Source: Limnephilus marmoratus (lineage: Eukaryota > Arthropoda > Insecta > Trichoptera > Limnephilidae). From it: DNA of 64,000 nucleotides. Below the pieces are notes generated by a model. It saw only the letters and a program-made list of their open reading frames with translations. It was not told where the DNA came from and ran no database searches. This document shows, piece after piece, positions 12,988 through 25,883 of the stretch (position 1 is its first letter; each line of letters opens with the position of its first letter). The position numbers and the translations under genes were made by a program. The stretch lies in NCBI GenBank assembly GCA_917880885.1, contig OU862917.1, positions 54,296,727 to 54,360,726 on the forward strand. The letters run 5' to 3'.

Positions 12988-13769
12988 AAATTAGACTGCA
13001 GTTAATCTAGGCCACGAGCAAATCTAAAATAGGCAAAATAGTATCTAAATCTGCTTTCCGTCGCCTCCACCACCCTCACCCTATAATACTATCCAAACCA
13101 CTAATACCATCTTTCATGATCATTTAGATATTTAGAATTTCCAGTAACCGCGTGAATCCATCTGTGTTCTTATTCCTCCAATGTGTTCTTATTCCAGTCC
13201 GATTCGAGATATGTATAGGGCGACTTTAGGCGCCGTTCTGAGGCGTTCACCCCGGGGCGGCTTAAGGGTAGGAGGTTCATTTTATCACACCTCGGCTGTC
13301 TGGTATCTGTCTTGTCTCTTGTCTCTTGTCTAGCCGCAAACACTAAAATCACCCTGCTCGAGAAATATAGCCAGCCATTCGGGTATATCAGCAAGCAGCA
13401 CGAATATAGGTAATAAGTTTTTTCTCTTTCAATGAAACTGTTATTCTCATACCTTCTTTAAATAACGTTTCGGGCAGCCCTACGGCGTCTACTATCGAGG
13501 CAGATACGTAGAGTGTGGAGAAATGCTAGTCTATTTGTAGCAGTAATGCTAATGTGGTTTCAACGGCACTTCTGGAAGAAAAACTCTTGTACACCTGATA
13601 CCTAGAAGTATGTATATTGATTAACCCGTCATTCATATGAATGTTGATTATAGTGATTTTAAAGACAACACTCTTTAGCGCGGCAAACGCAATCCTTAAA
13701 AATGTGAAGAAATCTTATTTTGAATTGCTCTACCGTCGACCCCGTTACTATATTTCTATTTATTAGGTG
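12988..13769. other. no gene recognised
   Basis: Mixed-composition sequence with short frames only. A TCTTGTCTCTTGTCTCTTGTC microrepeat lies near 13310. Confidence 0.5.
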
Positions 13770-13774
13770 TCAAC

Positions 13775-14043
13775 ATCTCTGCCATAGGTCAACCTAAGTG
13801 GTTCGCTAGGTAATTTAATAGGTGACCTCTCCAGCTGGTCTCTCTCGATCATTGTCTTGCACCGCAGCGTCACTCCTGGACACATCAACCCCCAGATTCC
13901 TCTCCTCACTTTTATTTCTCTCCCAAAATTTCTTCTTCTTCCTTTTCTTAAAAAGACCCTCCACGAAGCATTCCCAAATACTATACTACATTCGAAAATA
14001 TTTTCTTCACGGCCCTCCTGTCGGGGGTTTAATGTAAAAAAAG
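13775..14043 (+). mobile_element. SINE-like element, family A (degraded copy)
   Basis: Begins near AGGTCAACCTAAGTGGTTCGCTA, matching 39355 and 63118, includes the TGACCTCTCCAGC and CCCCCAGATTCC landmarks, and ends in a decayed version of the CTCCACACAGCATCCCC / TCAGGGCCTCCTG 3' tail plus A-run. Confidence 0.7.
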
Positions 14044-14249
14044 AACGAGAAATTAATGTCATTAAAATGCAACCTCTCTGCCCCAATATAAATAAAAATT
14101 TCTAGCTATTTTCATGTTTTAATTTCGAATTTGAATAGGTTTTGGTTTACTTTTATTAACAACTCCATACGTAATACCAGAAGTTGGTATTTATTTCGGC
14201 GCAGAAATTCTGGGATTAACCTACCCTAAGTAAGTAAGTAGTAGTAATA

Positions 14250-14420
14250 AGTAATTCCTCTTTGTTCAGAATACCAATTGAGAGAAATAATTATACTGAG
14301 TCAGTGGATATCTTCAATTTACCACTAAACAAATGCAAAATGTTGTTACTGGGTCAGTTCAGTTATGTGTAATGAATACTGTATAATTTTTACTATTCAT
14401 GAGTAAAAAACCCTTAAAAG
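14250..14420 (+). repeat. dispersed repeat holding the empty site of a MITE
   Basis: Collinear with 26165-27020 once the LINE and the MITE there are removed: ATTATACTGAGTCAGT, TTCAATTTACCAC, CAGTTCAGTTATGT and CTGTATAATTTTTACTATTCAT. Here CAGTTCAGTTATGT is uninterrupted (about 14357-14370). Confidence 0.8.
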
Positions 14421-14649
14421 GGTGTTATAAATAAATAATAATAAAAATCGGCTTTCCGAGGTGGCCGGGAAATAATTTGTTTATTTCAATTCGACCCATT
14501 AAATATTTTAAATGTTAAGAAGTCCATAGTAACATAGTTATCGGTCATCGTGGCTGATGAACGCAGAATGCCAAACACGACCAGACAGACACACTAGTAG
14601 AATCTACCAACACCTATAAGCTGCTATCTAAATAGCATCCCGCTATGCA

Positions 14650-15110
14650 AGAATCGCCCTCCACCATTTCCACCGTAGAATAATAATGCGTCTGTCTGTA
14701 ATCTGTACGGATGGACCCTCTCGCCCCGCGCCCCGTCTGGGCCACGCATGAACACAGTTAGACGCGTCACGACGCACGACACACACCGGCGCGATATGTA
14801 TGAGTATGTATTGCGCGTGCTGCAGGTTTTGCATATCTCTCCCGCGTGTGCATGACCTATCCAAGCCGGCATGGCGGGTGGCTGGTGGCTGGTGGCTGGA
14901 GGCTGGTACCTGGTACCTACCCAAAGTTGTCGGGTCGTTGTTCCCTCTCGTCCTCCCGTTTACCTACTTTTCTGGCTGAGGGCTGAGGGAGGTGGCAGGG
15001 AGGGCAGGGAGGACAGGGAGGCTGCGCGCGCTCTTCTCCACTCCTCCACGCCGCGTCTCGAGCCCGTACCCGCTCTAGACATATTATTATTGATGCTGCA
15101 ACTATTGAAA
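14650..15110. promoter_or_regulatory. GC-balanced to GC-rich tract
   Basis: Richer in G+C than the surroundings, with a GGCTGGTGGCTGGTGGCTGG microrepeat at 14880 and a GGGAGGCAGGGAGG-type run near 14990-15020. Frames through it have no domain or consistent codon bias. Possible promoter or enhancer tract; function unproven. Confidence 0.2.
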
Positions 15111-15117
15111 TGCCGCT

Positions 15118-15750
15118 AATTCATAGCTTAAGAGGGAATAACCAGACAGAAGCGGAAATATGTCATTTTTAAATAAAATTCTAGACGTATTGACTCTTTT
15201 CCACAAAAAAGTATAAATCGATTTTGAAAGATTGTTCTTTTATCTAGTAAAGGTATGTTTTAAATTTTGAGAATTTTTTTTGTAGGTCGTTGGCAGATTT
15301 GTTGAATTTTCAAACAAGATTTTGTATTATACAACACACATTTCAAATCATATAATCGTGCAGTAAAATAAATCAATGAATTATCTAGGAAAGCTGTTTT
15401 TCAGAATTTTAATTTTAGTTCAAATAAAATCTTTCAAAAAAAATTCGAGCACGTGTTTTGTGTCGAAAATACTTACATTTCTTTTTATTTACGGTCTTAC
15501 AAACTAAAATAATATCAGTTTTTTTACATTTTTATTTTGTTTAGACGTTATTGAAAAATTATAAATATTTATGATAATTTTTTTTACAAAAGTACATAAT
15601 TTTAATAGTTTTATCATCACACGTTTCAGAATTTTTGAAAGTACATATATATCAAAGCAAATTCTTATTGATATAAAACCGATATTGAGTTATTATTTAA
15701 AAATGCTGGTAGGAGAATAAATAATCTTTCTCCTCGGCACCGCCCTGTAC
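15118..15750 (+). repeat. 600-bp dispersed repeat, copy 1 (copy 2 at 40895-41560)
   Basis: Strong ordered similarity to 40895-41560: TTAAGAGGG, GGAAATATGTCA/AGAAATATGACA, TTGACTCTTTTCCACAAAAAA, AAGATTGTTCTTTTATCTAG, GTTGGCAGATTTGTT, AAGATTTTGTATTATA and AATCTTTCTC near the end. No open frame. Class unknown; possibly a non-autonomous DNA element. Confidence 0.8.
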
Positions 15751-16429
15751 AGTTGCAAGGGTATAATCGCAAGACCGTCTTTCGAAATTTGAATTCTCGG
15801 CCACTGGTGAATCGTTAAGGGGATCATACCGTGTGAAGGCTTTTTTCGCCTTTTTTGGATTTTTTTTACGAAATAAATAAACACATAACTACGAACTTTT
15901 CACCACATATTTACTTTTACTTTGAGCACACTTTACATTTTTTCGAAATCGTCGCTCATGTCTGAAGTACACGTTGAGGAGAATTGGCGGAAGTAAATGA
16001 GGTTATCCTGTCAGTTGACGTCATCGGGAGTCACTTGGTTCAGCACAGATGTGTCTTTCAGAACATGTTACGTGTTTTGTTCTACGATTGCAGACTAAAT
16101 GTAAAGAGATCAAAAATAGAAAATATACTGACATCAAATACAGTCTGAAACCAAACCACTCAAGTACATTTTATAATTATTTCGGAAAAAAGACTTCAAA
16201 ATGTATTTATAATTACTTTACATTATTAAAATTTAGTATATGGACAGCATGGAAGACCCTAGAGAGGATATAATTATCTCTACTTGTAACAAGATTTTAT
16301 TTTATTTTATTTAAACTCGTTCCAGAGTTGAAGATACTCTTGTCAGTAGATAGTATCGCATTGTGATAGACCTCATTTAAAACCGAAATATTGCTTTGAT
16401 AGATTCTCCCATTTTAACAGACGGATTGT

Positions 16430-16880
16430 AATCTTTAGAGCACAGGCGTCGGGTGGGAATGCTATCCTTGTTCTACCGGTATTTCAATGGAAGTGCTTCG
16501 AGGAACTAGCGCCATTGAGCCCTTTGGCACCGGTTCATAGTCGGAAAACACGCCAAACGCGTGCCCAACATATGTACACGGTTGACATTTGTCACACGAG
16601 AACGGGTCGCTTCTTCTATTCGTTCTTGTGTTCAACTGTTCGCCTGTGGAACGATTTGCCAGCCTCTGTGTTTCCTCCTTCCTACAACATGGGTCTCTTC
16701 AAGACCATTGGAGGGGACCCACCACTTACCCAACGGCTGTGTGAGGAAACTGATTGTTTAACCTCCTTAGCCGTACACGTCAGGACTCTAATTTTTTGTA
16801 AAAAGGAAGCTACATTTATTTTTAAAACGAATCTAGACCTTCCAATGTCCCCGCATGCATGATTGTTAGTATAAAAGAAA
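16430..16880 (+). pseudogene. non-LTR retrotransposon, reverse-transcriptase C-terminal fragment
   Basis: The frame from about 16515 encodes a LINE ORF2 C-terminus: a zinc-knuckle-like stretch followed by RTGRFFYSF and RLWNDLPASVFPPSYNMGLF, a signature common to insect non-LTR elements. Everything upstream (endonuclease and RT core) is missing and the coding end is scrambled. Companion fragments lie at 7730, 46670, 47040 and 51365. An old, dead insertion. Confidence 0.75.
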
Positions 16881-17049
16881 AATGAAATAAATGTGATCGG
16901 CTGTTGGTTCAGCATCTAATTGAGTGAAATAATAAATAAAAAGAAAAATATTTACAGGTGTAAGTGTGATTAAAACCAAAGAAAATATATAAAAAGAAAG
17001 ATATCGGGGGCAGCTTGTCCCACTATCAGGGGCAATCCCGGCGAGAATG

Positions 17050-17280
17050 AGCAGGCGAGCGGCCTGGCTCCAACGTGCCCAAACGCCCGCATCCCTTAGC
17101 CGGTTTTCCAAGAGTACCCTTGAAGAAGTGTTTGTGGAGGGGGGGAGATACTCCCACTCTTCAAGACCAACGTTCATTCCTTCGTCTCCTCAAAAAGACC
17201 CTCTACACAGCATCTCAGATGACATAGGCCCTGGGGGAAATTATTTTCCTCAGGGCCTTTGTGTGAAGTTAATGTAAAAA
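17050..17280 (+). mobile_element. LINE 3' terminal fragment with nested hairpin tail
   Basis: Joins the end of the LINE body (TTCAAGACCAACGTTCATTCC) to the tail CTCTACACAGCATC...GGCCCTGGGG...CCTCAGGGCC and an A/T-rich end. The inner stem has one wobble. Probably the same family as 7730-8050. Confidence 0.65.
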
Positions 17281-17309
17281 ATATGTATATATATATATTT
17301 TTTTTTATT

Positions 17310-17455
17310 AGATTTGGAAAGCCAGGTACTTCACAACTTTCCTCTTCTCCCTTTCCTTCCCTTTTCCCGCTTCCTTCAAGCCTTATACAATCCACAACGA
17401 TTCCATAGCTCCTCTGGCTTCAGTTTATATGGAGTTTCAAAATTGACATAAAAAA
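17310..17455 (+). repeat. SINE family B 3' fragment
   Basis: AGCCAGGTACTTC, the CCTTCCTCTTC tract, TTCCTTCAAGCC and CTCTGGCTTCAG follow the order of the SINE body, ending in an A-run. Confidence 0.5.
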
Positions 17456-18369
17456 AAGCAATGCGATTTCCGTTGAAGTAATCGATCATTTTATATGTGA
17501 AAATGTAATTACATCATAGACACATCAATATTACTAGACCAAAAAGCCATACTCAATCCCAGCCGGTTCCAATGGAACCGGTATGGGGAGGGGGAAATAA
17601 TACGCTTTTATCACTTAGGGCAGGTCTACTAATATTCATATGTCTATGAATTACATGCATTTGAAGTCTGGGTATTTTGAATAATAGTAGACAAGTCCTT
17701 GTGCCCCGAAATATGGTAAATTTTCTATAACATTTCAATTCGATTGTTTCTTGAACAAATGATCAATTTCATTGTCTGATCTGAAGCTTATGAGTCGAAA
17801 GGTTTATGTAAATTGCTTGTAACCATTTTTTTTAAATCGGTATAGATCACACTTCTAGGGAATATCATTGGCTCTAGTGGTGAATGTATAATGTAAAATC
17901 AGAACTCACAAATTCAGATAGACCACCCGGTTATGATTCGTAATTCTATAATATGCACTTTCACTTATATTAATTCACTTTCACCGTCGAACATTGATTT
18001 AAGTATTGGTATTATTGGAGTTTACACCCATCAAACCTCCAAGTATATTCGTCCTAATAATATGTATTATATAAAGGTACATATTAGATATTGGTTAATT
18101 TCTGACATTTAAAAATAGTGAAGTCAATTGCCCAGTAGTGCCAAAGCTAAAAATAAGATTATGGTTACAAATAGTTGACACATGTCATGTTATGACAAAA
18201 GTGTGTCATGTATAAATAGATTTGCTGTTTGGAAACAATGTGGCACGTTATTGCCACCCACACAAACAGCGACGTGCAGAATCCACTTTCACTAAGAGAG
18301 AATAATTGTGTTATTATTATTGTCTATGGGTGGGGGTGCCGATTGCCGATATCGGTGTAATTTCTAAAT
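17456..18369. other. no gene recognised
   Basis: AT-rich, only random short frames. A GTGTCATG-type short repeat lies near 18180-18215. Confidence 0.5.
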
Positions 18370-18540
18370 TTATTGCGGAATAATTAACTAAACAACGATC
18401 AGGCCGTTCCCCACGGGAGAAAAGCAGAGATCGTCACACAAAGTTGTCTTGTCACACTTTCCTTGCTTCGTTCACATTCACACATCGTCTCTTACATACT
18501 CTCCTGTTATTCTGAACTGTTGACTTGGAAGGATTTCTTA
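18370..18540 (-). repeat. decayed 3' fragment of the TTAG-tailed LINE family
   Basis: Runs parallel to 26223-26400 (TAACTAA..., GCAGAGA, TTGCTTCGTTCACATTCACACATCGTCTC, CTGTTATTCTGA) with many changes. Confidence 0.55.
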
Positions 18541-18749
18541 TTTGTTGATATGAATAAAAGTGATCGATTCCTCATAATTATTCAATGGTAAGAAATTAAA
18601 TGAAAACAAAAAAAAACAAATCCTTTTATTAAAATTGTGGAAAAATCTGTCGTTTTCGAAAATCCGTTTTTAAACGTGTAGTTGTGATGTTGATATTTAG
18701 CTTACGAAAATCGCTACTGATTTTTTCAACATCTGGCTTATAGAGTTCT

Positions 18750-19450
18750 AGCTCCCTACTGTTCGAGGCCAGTGGGACTATGGTATCCCCAATTGGGGTA
18801 TGTTATGAGGTTGAAGGGAGCGGATAAAGATGGGAAGGGGGAGGTTGGGAAGCACCTGGCTCAGTGTTGCCAACTTGGATTTTTAAAAAGACGTAGGTCG
18901 GACTAGAAAATTACGTAGATCTGCGTACTTTTTCCTCTCTGAGTGAAATTAAGAACTTAGGTTAGGTGAAAGTGAATAAATTAGAATAAACACTGTGACG
19001 AATATTTTCCTCCCAACGGTGGGGCAAAATGGGATATTGTGGCGAATATATTTCTTGGGGCGAAGTGGGATATGGGATGGGGCAAGAAGTAATGGAAAAT
19101 GTGCTTCTTGGTGTTATTTTTTTTTTAATTTTGACAATTTTAAAGAAAATACGGAAAATACATAGATTCTGGACTGAAGTTAGTAGTTGTGCGGGAAAGA
19201 CCTGAAATACGTAGATCTACGTCTACGTAAAAAGACGTAGAGTTGGCTCAAGCTATTTCAAGTGGGTTTTAACCAGGACGATACCGAGACTTGTTATATT
19301 AGTGACACAATGGTTTGTCGTAGTAATTTAACGTTATTTCAGGGTTTGACTAATTCGTGTTTCGGTAGGGGAAGGCTGGGAAATACCTAATTATTCAGAC
19401 CTGGTCACGAAACACGACTAAAGCCATTTCAACGGTTTTTAACCAGGATG
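18750..19450 (-). repeat. reverse SINE family B pieces around an inserted segment
   Basis: Minus-strand SINE body at 18765-18860 and again at 19240-19300 and 19365-19445. The segment 18863-19245 begins CAGTGTTGCCAACTTGG and ends near GAGTTGGC, so it may be a small hAT-type insertion with internal ACGTAGATCT palindromes. That reading is tentative. Confidence 0.4.
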
Positions 19451-20820
19451 ATACTGAGGCTGTTATTATAATAACGAGACAATGGTTTATTGTAGCAATG
19501 TAACGTTAGTACAGGATTTGACTAATTCGTGTCCCAGTAGATTGAGAAATAGTATTCCCACAATAATAATGGTTACAAAGCCGCTGTCAATATTCAACCA
19601 AATGGTGCCGTGGAGCGTGGAACTGTATTGTGGAGTGTTCTAAATCTTTAGTCTGCTTTTAAGATTGTGTAACTGTGGAGTACGTAGCGCAACTATGAAC
19701 TTTTGTAAACCGTGGCCTGGTTTTACCTAGCTATGTTATTTACCAATATAACTTTGTATGTTACAAGCTGCGTGTACTACTATCAACAAATTATTGTATA
19801 TTATTCGCGAATTAGTAGATTATCATTTACATGACGAAGAAAATACATAGGTTCCCAAATAAAGGTTAGCGACCATAAATGGGGTCGCGAAGGGTGTTCG
19901 TCATAATATTCATTTTTAATCATGCGCGTCTTAAGTTTGTATAGCGTCATAATTTTTAATCGAATATCCGGGAATAACCTGCTATTTACAAGTTGTCGTC
20001 GTGAATCTCTGATCGCATACGTATAGCGTATATTTGCGGGCGGTAGTGCGCGCCAGTGTCAAGTGCTACTTCAATGCAATTATCCAGAAGTCGTTACCTT
20101 GGTACAATAAATTCCATTGACGTTTAATGTTTGAATTACGAATAAAATGATAAAAATTGACATTTGTGAGAAAGTGAATCCCCCCCCCCCCATCGAGGTT
20201 ACGATCATTTGGCTCTTGTAAAATGGTGATGAATGGTATGATATAGTTACTTTTGGAAGCAAGAGGTTTATTCGCAGGTTTGCCAAAATAAACGTTTAAT
20301 CCCGTTTACGTATTACATGTGTAATTTTTCTATAATTGCTTTGGTTCATGCTTGCAAAGGGGCTTGCACCGGTTGAAAAACGACTTAAAATTTGTGAAAA
20401 ATGTTTTAATTTTTTATTTTCACTCAATTTTGCGGTTGGATGCTTCTTAAAATTCGAGCACATGTACTTATATCTTACTTCCGTGCGTTCCAAAACACTC
20501 ATTCAGCAATTATCGTAAACCAGTGCCAAAAAAATACGTTGTAATAATAATTGTTATCAGGAAGAGGTCTGTGTGCTATTTGTATTATTTGTGGTGCGGA
20601 TAAAACTGCGCCTTATCCACCGGTGAAACAACAGTCCCTTAGCCAATGAAACAGATCTTCTGAAGTTCTTGCATACATAATCGGCCTTGTCCCCCTTAGG
20701 TCCAACAGAACCACCATTCATGATGAATACGTATTATTTATATATTTTATAATATAATTATGTTTACCAAATGCGGATCTTTGTTTACAAAGAGGCCTGT
20801 CGACGGTCGACAGACAGACG
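19451..20820. other. no gene recognised
   Basis: Short frames only, none with a domain or splice-bounded codon bias. A C10 homopolymer lies at 20180. Confidence 0.5.
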
Positions 20821-20840
20821 CCGCCGCCGCCGCCGCCGCA
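20819..20840. repeat. GCC trinucleotide microsatellite
   Basis: About seven CCG/GCC units directly after a GTCGACGGTCGAC palindrome. Confidence 0.9.
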
Positions 20841-21039
20841 TATTTTTTGTGTGTATTTGATGCTCTAATTACTATTTAGGTAGAAACTGTTAACAAGTTG
20901 TCTAAAAATTTAAATAATAATTAAAAGCTTTTTAATTCTAAATATATCCATCGATCAATTTATTGATTAGAGAGTACGTAGGCATGGATTTTGGGCCTTA
21001 ACCCCCCCCCAGGTCTCAGCCATTATTCTTTTAAAAGAT

Positions 21040-21690
21040 TAAAATAAAATTCAAATAAATGGAATAATTCAGAAAATATCCAAAAACTAAAAACTTGTTT
21101 TGAAAGGTGATGAAAAATGCTTTCAAAATTTTTTATTAGATTTTTTAGTTGTTGTTATCAGTTTAACAGATAGTTGACAATGCTTTCAGATGGCAAAACA
21201 GCTGTAATAATTATATAGCAGAACTTGTTTTTATAAATTAAATAATAATATTATTGAATGTATAAAAAAAATATTAGATAAACATGTAATTTATTAAATA
21301 TAATTTTTTTAATGGAAACCTAAAAAGTTTTAAAAATGGCTCGAAATAAACAAAAAAATAAAAATGCGCACGTATTCTATTAGACTAGACAAATGCATGC
21401 ACTTATCATCACCTCACCTCACTTTTTTGTCATTTCATGTATAAATAATTGATGAATAATTTTCCAAAAGTTTCATAGTTTTTTTTTTCAAATTGCGGCC
21501 GGAAACTTTGGTTTCCTAAAGGTGTATATTTTAATTATTTTGTGGTTAACTTTTAGATTTGAATATAAAGCGCGAGGTTTTCTCTTTCTAATACCGTTTA
21601 TATAATATTTCTCACCATGATGGTAAGGTACGATTACTATGAGACCTATATGAGTAGTTCCCAAAAGCGAACAAATTAGCCTGAGGCGCA
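21040..21690 (+). repeat. dispersed repeat, copy 2 (copy 1 at 10040-10515)
   Basis: See the landmarks listed for 10040-10515. This copy has extra sequence in its middle. Confidence 0.7.
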
Positions 21691-22633
21691 AATATTCCCA
21701 AGTAATTACTTTCATGTTGCGACAGTCCCAGTGGTCTCCTAAATAATTATGAGGAGGTTGTGATACAAGGCGATTGATTGTGATTAATGGAAATATGCAT
21801 TCGATAGTCCGTAGTTCTAGAAACATACGGTATTTTTTGGTTTTAATTTTTTTTAAATAATACCCCCGTACAAATTCACGTTCGATTTGTTTACAAAAAA
21901 TATTATGTATTTTGTGTTAACTCTTCTACAATAAATTGTTTCGTATTGAAAATACTACACGTACGCAACACATTTTGTCGCTTCAAAATGTATTCGATGG
22001 AAATTAATTTAAGCAACACGTAAAATTTGTGTGTTTTCATATTTGTTTTTCGTTTCCACAAAAAATTGTGTTGAAATATTCTCAAGTTGAAATTCTACCG
22101 GCTGCCATTATTTTCACTCGATTATTGGAACCGACTTGAGAAAAGCTTGTACATATATTGTAAATTGGGATGGGACGAAGGGATGGGACTTAAGCTATCT
22201 TTTAGATCTGGCCGGTAGCGCTTTCAATTCGGGAAATAATATAATATTTCAAAAAAGTTAACCCTGTGTACTTGCTCCAGATAGCAAGCCGAAACCCAAG
22301 AATATTCAACATTATGTATCATCGTCCTTTTGATTATATAATGCAATTTATTGCACGTGTACGTTTCAGTATAATAGTGATACATTGTACGTAGGACAGG
22401 CATCAGGCAGTGTTGTTTATGCGAGTCTGCGAGCGCACTTGGGCTCGATTCTTCAGTCGAGGTTGCTCGCAATCGCCGTCGAAAGTACATACTTCGGATC
22501 GATAGGTCGACTTGCTTATTCTCGACTCTCGTCGAAGGTACTTACTTAGATGCCAAACGTCAAAAGTTATTACTTTATTACACTCGGAACATTGAGTGGA
22601 TCGAACCAGTCGACACCGACAAAACTGACAAAA

Positions 22634-22788
22634 TCTGTTAATTGCGTGAGAAGTTTTTCTTCCAATCTAGACTCCTCCGCCCCCTTGGTGAGATAAATTT
22701 GGGCCACTTCGTATATTCTTTTCAAGTAACGTGAGATTTTGTAGACCCCCCACACTTTTTGAGCTCACGTAATTAATGTATGCCCCCC
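22634..22788. mobile_element. poly-C-type MITE, family 3
   Basis: The right end GAGCTCACGTAATTAATGTATGCCCCCC is the reverse complement of the left end of the copy at 37483. The interior (TTTCTTCCAATCTAGACTCC, CCCCCTTGGTGAGATAAATTTGG) matches 37510-37560. The left TIR is worn. Confidence 0.7.
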
Positions 22789-23639
22789 AACCTAATATCA
22801 TTTCGTGCACTTCGAAGGATAAGCATTGTATATTTTACAAAGTTTACCGGCAATATAGAATAATATTGAGCAAACTGAAGCAAATGCTTTGAGACCAACA
22901 AGAATGTTTCGCCGGACGGAAGATAGTTTTAACACGAAAATGAACTTCCTAATTGCAATGTCGTTTTCCATGCGTGGGCAGTATTAAATTTCTTTTCCGC
23001 GACAGTTACGAGTACCAGCTGTTTTGGTTTTGATACCCGCCAGCCATTTCGAAGAAAATGCGTAATTTAAAATCTCACCATAGAACCTGAAAAACATCAG
23101 AAACGGACAATAATCACAAGACTGCCAATATAATCATTTTTAACCATTCGACATTGAAGAATACTCCAAAATGAAACATTCGACAAAGTTCGTCGATTCG
23201 ACGAGTATTTTTTCTTTCGTAGATGGCGCGTAACGAATAACTCGCTATTGGAGAATCGCAGGCCACAGGACACAGCGCACAGCGCACGCATCGCCCGACC
23301 TGCCCCAAGCCGACCGACTGAGATAGGCCACGGAACACGGAGACGGAGGTAGACTGGTAGAGCGGTGGCGCGGTGGCCTGGTACACTGGTAGACTGGTAA
23401 ACCCACCTACCTCCTCCTTTATATACTACATAGTATATATTTATCTCCTGCAGACGATATTATAATATCCAGGGGACACCCGCAGTTTGACAGGCTGAAA
23501 ACGCTCACCCCCGGACGAAGCCCCACTTAGATTTTACAGTACTGGCAGTAAATTAACCTAACGTTAACTTTAATACCTACCGATTTGACAGTACGCTTTA
23601 AGATTCCTGTTTATATTTCTACATATTTTAAATTAAAGT
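22789..23639. other. no gene recognised
   Basis: A G+C-balanced, CpG-containing patch lies at 23210-23400. Its frames overlap on several phases without a domain. Regulatory role possible but unsupported. Confidence 0.4.
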
Positions 23640-24735
23640 TCTCCACCGCGTCTGTCTGTCTGTTCGCGATAAACTCAAAAACTACTGAACGGATTTTCAT
23701 GCTGTTTTCACCAATAGATAGAGTGATTCATGGGGAAGGTTTAGGTATATAATTAGTCAAGGTTTTGTGTAAATTGGTTGACATATATAATTAAAGGAGA
23801 ATGTCTGTAAGTGGTGGACGAGCGGGCGATGTGGATTTGATTTGTATGCAAATTAACAGTGGAGGTTATCCACCTCTTACCCGCCCTGGTATAAGTAACA
23901 GATGGTTACTCCTTCAAGGCTCTCGCAAGATTCTATTTTTTTTTTGTTAAACGAAGCTACATTTATTTATTTTTAACGAATCTAGACCTCCAGTGTCCAT
24001 ATGTCCATATGCATACGTTGTTAGTAAGCAGTATGCAAGTGCTTAACAGGAAAAACAAAATGCAAAAAAATAGGTTAGTAAACAAAGATAAATTAAACAG
24101 GGCAAAAGAAAAACTTATTCATGAGGCTCCATGAGTCGGCATTGCATCTGTGAAAACCTGCAAGCACCTGCATAAAATAGAGAACATAAGTAATACAATA
24201 AATCTCAAATCAATTGGCAAGTACCAAAAAAAATGTGTATGGCTTTCGGTCTGACCATAAACTACACTTAGCTTCAGTGTCCCTTAGCCAACCACTCAGT
24301 GAAGCCTCAAAGAATGTTAACTGAATATTTGGGGTAAAATACCCGAAGACTAAAAGAAAATTCAGCGTTGGGTAGTCAGTGGCAGGATAAAGGACAGTCA
24401 AGGTCATCTGATCAAACCTCAAGCCTGCACATGTCATTGGGGGAGGCGCAGATAGATTTGAGAAGGCTCTGCAAAATTAATAATGTAACTAAAGATGAAT
24501 CAGGGACGAGGTCCAGCACACCCCCATATGGGGATAGGGGGAAAAAAAATTTGGAGTTCAGTTCATCCAGAAAAACATTGAAATAGTTAAAGACAAATAA
24601 AATACAACAAGGAACAAGGCATAAATAACATTATGCAAATTAACAGATGGCGTTGTGAGTTAAAAGGTTGGGTAACCATCCGATAGATGGCGTTGTACTT
24701 CGTTAGCCACAGCAACATGTGGCCGGGTCAGCTAT
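23640..24735 (+). mobile_element. Helitron-like element, decayed
   Basis: Left part: CTACTGAACGGATTTTCATG and TTTTCACCAATAGATAGAGTG, matching 11405-11460. Right part: GCCACAGCAACATGTGGC forms a hairpin and is followed by CGGGTCAGCTAT, a worn CTRR end. The middle carries an unrelated repeat also seen at 16770-16860 (AAGCTACATTTATTT...CGAATCTAGACC). No helicase sequence. Confidence 0.5.
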
Positions 24736-25074
24736 TAAAAATAATATAGTAACACCAGATTGCGAATTGCAAATGTTTGAAATGCATTTATTTAATGTAT
24801 TTTTAACTTTTCATCCACACAATCTACTTTGTTTATTTTAGGAATATCGTCATTTTAAAATAAACTTGTGTCTCATTAATGACATTTATTTTATTCTTCA
24901 TTCATTCGAAGCAACAACGTCAGAATATTCACACGTGTTCATTTTAGCGTTGACACACTGTCGTGAATAGACTGCTTTACCATTCAATAAGTTCATTGCT
25001 GCGCATAAAAAAATCATATCCAAAAAGTAAAGTTAGAAGTTTTCCTAAAAAGATTGAATACCCCCTTGGCAGAG

Positions 25075-25330
25075 GGGTAAGCTCCTGAACTCTGAGCCCA
25101 AAAGTCGTGAGTTTTTTTCCACATAATAGTGTTATTGGTCCAAAGAGAAGGAGATCGCCCTGGTCAACATTGAAAATGGAAAAATGGCATTAGATATAAT
25201 ATGTTTTTGATATACCGCACAAGAGTCCCAACTGCTCCCAACCGTCTGGAGCCAGTGAGACAATAGCATCCCCAATTAGTGTGATGAATGGTGTGCTCAC
25301 CTCTCATTGGAATTTTCACTGTAACCATAT
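25075..25330 (+). repeat. old SINE with tRNA-like head
   Basis: GGCAGAGGGGTAAGCTCCTGA resembles a tRNA A-box region. The 3' half (TATACCGCACAAGAGTCCCAACTGCTCCC and TGGAGCCAGTGAGAC) is in reverse orientation relative to the SINE B consensus, so two SINE pieces may be joined here. Confidence 0.45.
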
Positions 25331-25467
25331 TAAATTGTTAACTGATGTAATAATTATATGTGATATATTCTGTTGGCGAGCCAACAAATAAATAAAAATA
25401 AAATGTTGAAGGTAAGGGGGATGGCAAGAAGATGCAGTAGAGGAAGGTGAGGAAGTATGTCAGACGA

Positions 25468-25880
25468 CCTCCGTAGTCCAGTGGGTAAGACTCTTGACTC
25501 ACAATCCGGAGGTCGCGGGTTCGAACCCGGCATGCGCAAATAAATTTTATTTGATTAATTTGTATTATTTCACAATTAATTCATTTAAAATAATATAAAG
25601 TATATTTGCGGCATGTTCCAGAGTGGAAGATACTATCAGTATCGCCCTGGTGTAAGACCACCATTCAGAATTGAAACGTTGCTTGAAAATGGCTTTAGCC
25701 GTGTTTGGTGACCAGATCTGAATAGCCAGGTACTTGCCAACCTTCCTTTTCCCCACCTCCTTCCCCTCCCCACTACCTTCAGCCTCGCAACATACCCCAA
25801 TTGGGGATGCCATAGTCTCACTGGCTCCAGACGGGAGCAGTTGAGATTCTTGTGCGGTATTCACTGTAAAAAAAAAAAAA
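25468..25880 (+). mobile_element. tRNA-derived SINE family B, complete copy
   Basis: Nearly identical to 8643-9060 through head, B box (25517-25528), body and A-tail. Confidence 0.85.
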
Positions 25881-25883
25881 GTA